From Pantanalinema sp. GBBB05 (GTDB lineage Bacteria; Cyanobacteriota; Cyanobacteriia; Leptolyngbyales; Leptolyngbyaceae): a stretch of 64,000 nt of DNA. Positions 63,907-64,000 of this stretch are shown here, in pieces. Position numbers and translations under genes: made by a program. The DNA is taken from assembly GCA_016743235.1 (NCBI GenBank), contig VRZD01000002.1:273159-337158 (forward strand), given 5' to 3'. How positions within the stretch are numbered: position 1 is the first letter of the stretch; each line of letters opens with the position of its first letter. A model generated the notes under the pieces. The model was not told the DNA's origin. It made no database searches and was given only the letters and a program-made list of their open reading frames with translations.

Positions 63907-64000
63907 TTACAACTGGTTGTTGAGATAAGCACAACGATGAGCTAGAACGGTTGGAACATGCTCCGTCTTCCACCGTGCCCCCGAAATCTTCAGCCGACGA
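63907..64000 (-). CDS. Transposase, C-terminal fragment
   Basis: On the minus strand an open frame runs in from the window edge and ends with TAA at 63909-63907. It reads RRLKISGARWKTEHVPTVLAH and ends HRCAYLNNQL. This pattern resembles the C-terminus of ISKra4/ISLre2-type transposases; family assignment is tentative because only 30 residues are in the window. It lies next to the truncated membrane gene. Confidence 0.55.
   Translation of the reverse strand, partial: RRLKISGARWKTEHVPTVLAHRCAYLNNQL

Larger units (their letters stand above)
56823..64000 (+). mobile_element. Integrative element in tRNA-Gly(CCC), left part
   Basis: A tRNA gene, then a tyrosine integrase, HTH/excisionase-like gene, primase-helicase and cargo genes, all in one direction. 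AT-rich segments increase to the right. This is the usual layout of a tRNA-borne integrative element or satellite. The left attachment site should be the 3' end of the tRNA gene; a second copy of that sequence (the right site) is not in this window, so the element extends past 64000. No conjugation or capsid genes are seen here. Confidence 0.8.

Overview
The window comes from a filamentous cyanobacterium. HIP1 octamers (GCGATCGC) are scattered through most genes. The gene content is cyanobacterial: nblA (phycobilisome degradation), a PucC-type pigment-associated transporter, a cyanoexosortase operon, a probable fraC-fraD-fraE filament-integrity operon, and a sigma factor/DUF1822/CHAT-CHASE2/DUF928 cluster. 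Fra genes point to a multicellular (trichome-forming) strain; heterocyst formation cannot be judged from here.

Layout. 0-12 kb: mainly housekeeping and signalling (M20 amidohydrolase end, two sensor kinases, aldo/keto reductase, BCD transporter, IMPase-type phosphatase, ppa, panD, MBL hydrolase, pentapeptide protein). 12-14.4 kb: minus-strand operon of cyanoexosortase A, its associated protein and an HpsJ-like protein. 14.6-18.7 kb: TPR protein, a GDT1-type Mn/Ca transporter with a yybP-ykoY manganese riboswitch, a response regulator and small conserved proteins. 18.7-24.3 kb: fraCDE, a tandem ArsA ATPase, thrB. 24.6-31.8 kb: HD-like protein, small conserved proteins, DHH phosphoesterase, TPR protein, alr. 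31.9-35.9 kb: an unrecognised three-gene operon (winged-helix-like protein, AAA+ ATPase, PD-(D/E)XK nuclease) that looks like an uncharacterised defence or DNA-processing module. 36-39.3 kb: repeat-rich region with 21-bp tandem repeats, copies of a GATCCCCCTAAATCCCCC-ended palindromic element, nblA, and a secreted protein preceded by twin palindromic operators. 39.4-56.4 kb: GH1 glycosidase, bacterial calpain, the sigma/DUF1822/CHASE2/DUF928 cluster, SLH protein, BON protein, mnmA, and an M4 protease-emfourin inhibitor pair.

56.8-64 kb: left part of an integrative element in a tRNA-Gly(CCC) gene. It carries a tyrosine integrase, a strong terminator, a set of hairpins with constant loop GGGAT, an HTH/excisionase-like gene, a 1108-aa primase-helicase with 9-bp repeats inside its 3' end, a cargo protein, and a membrane sensor-like gene apparently cut by an insertion sequence whose transposase end closes the window. 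The right end of the element is outside the window.

The best candidates for undescribed biology are the 31.9-35.9 kb operon, the GGGAT-loop hairpins and 9-bp repeats of the integrated element, and the twin TGAGTA-N4-TACTCA operators. All functional statements are from reading the sequence and knowledge of families; no database search was run.
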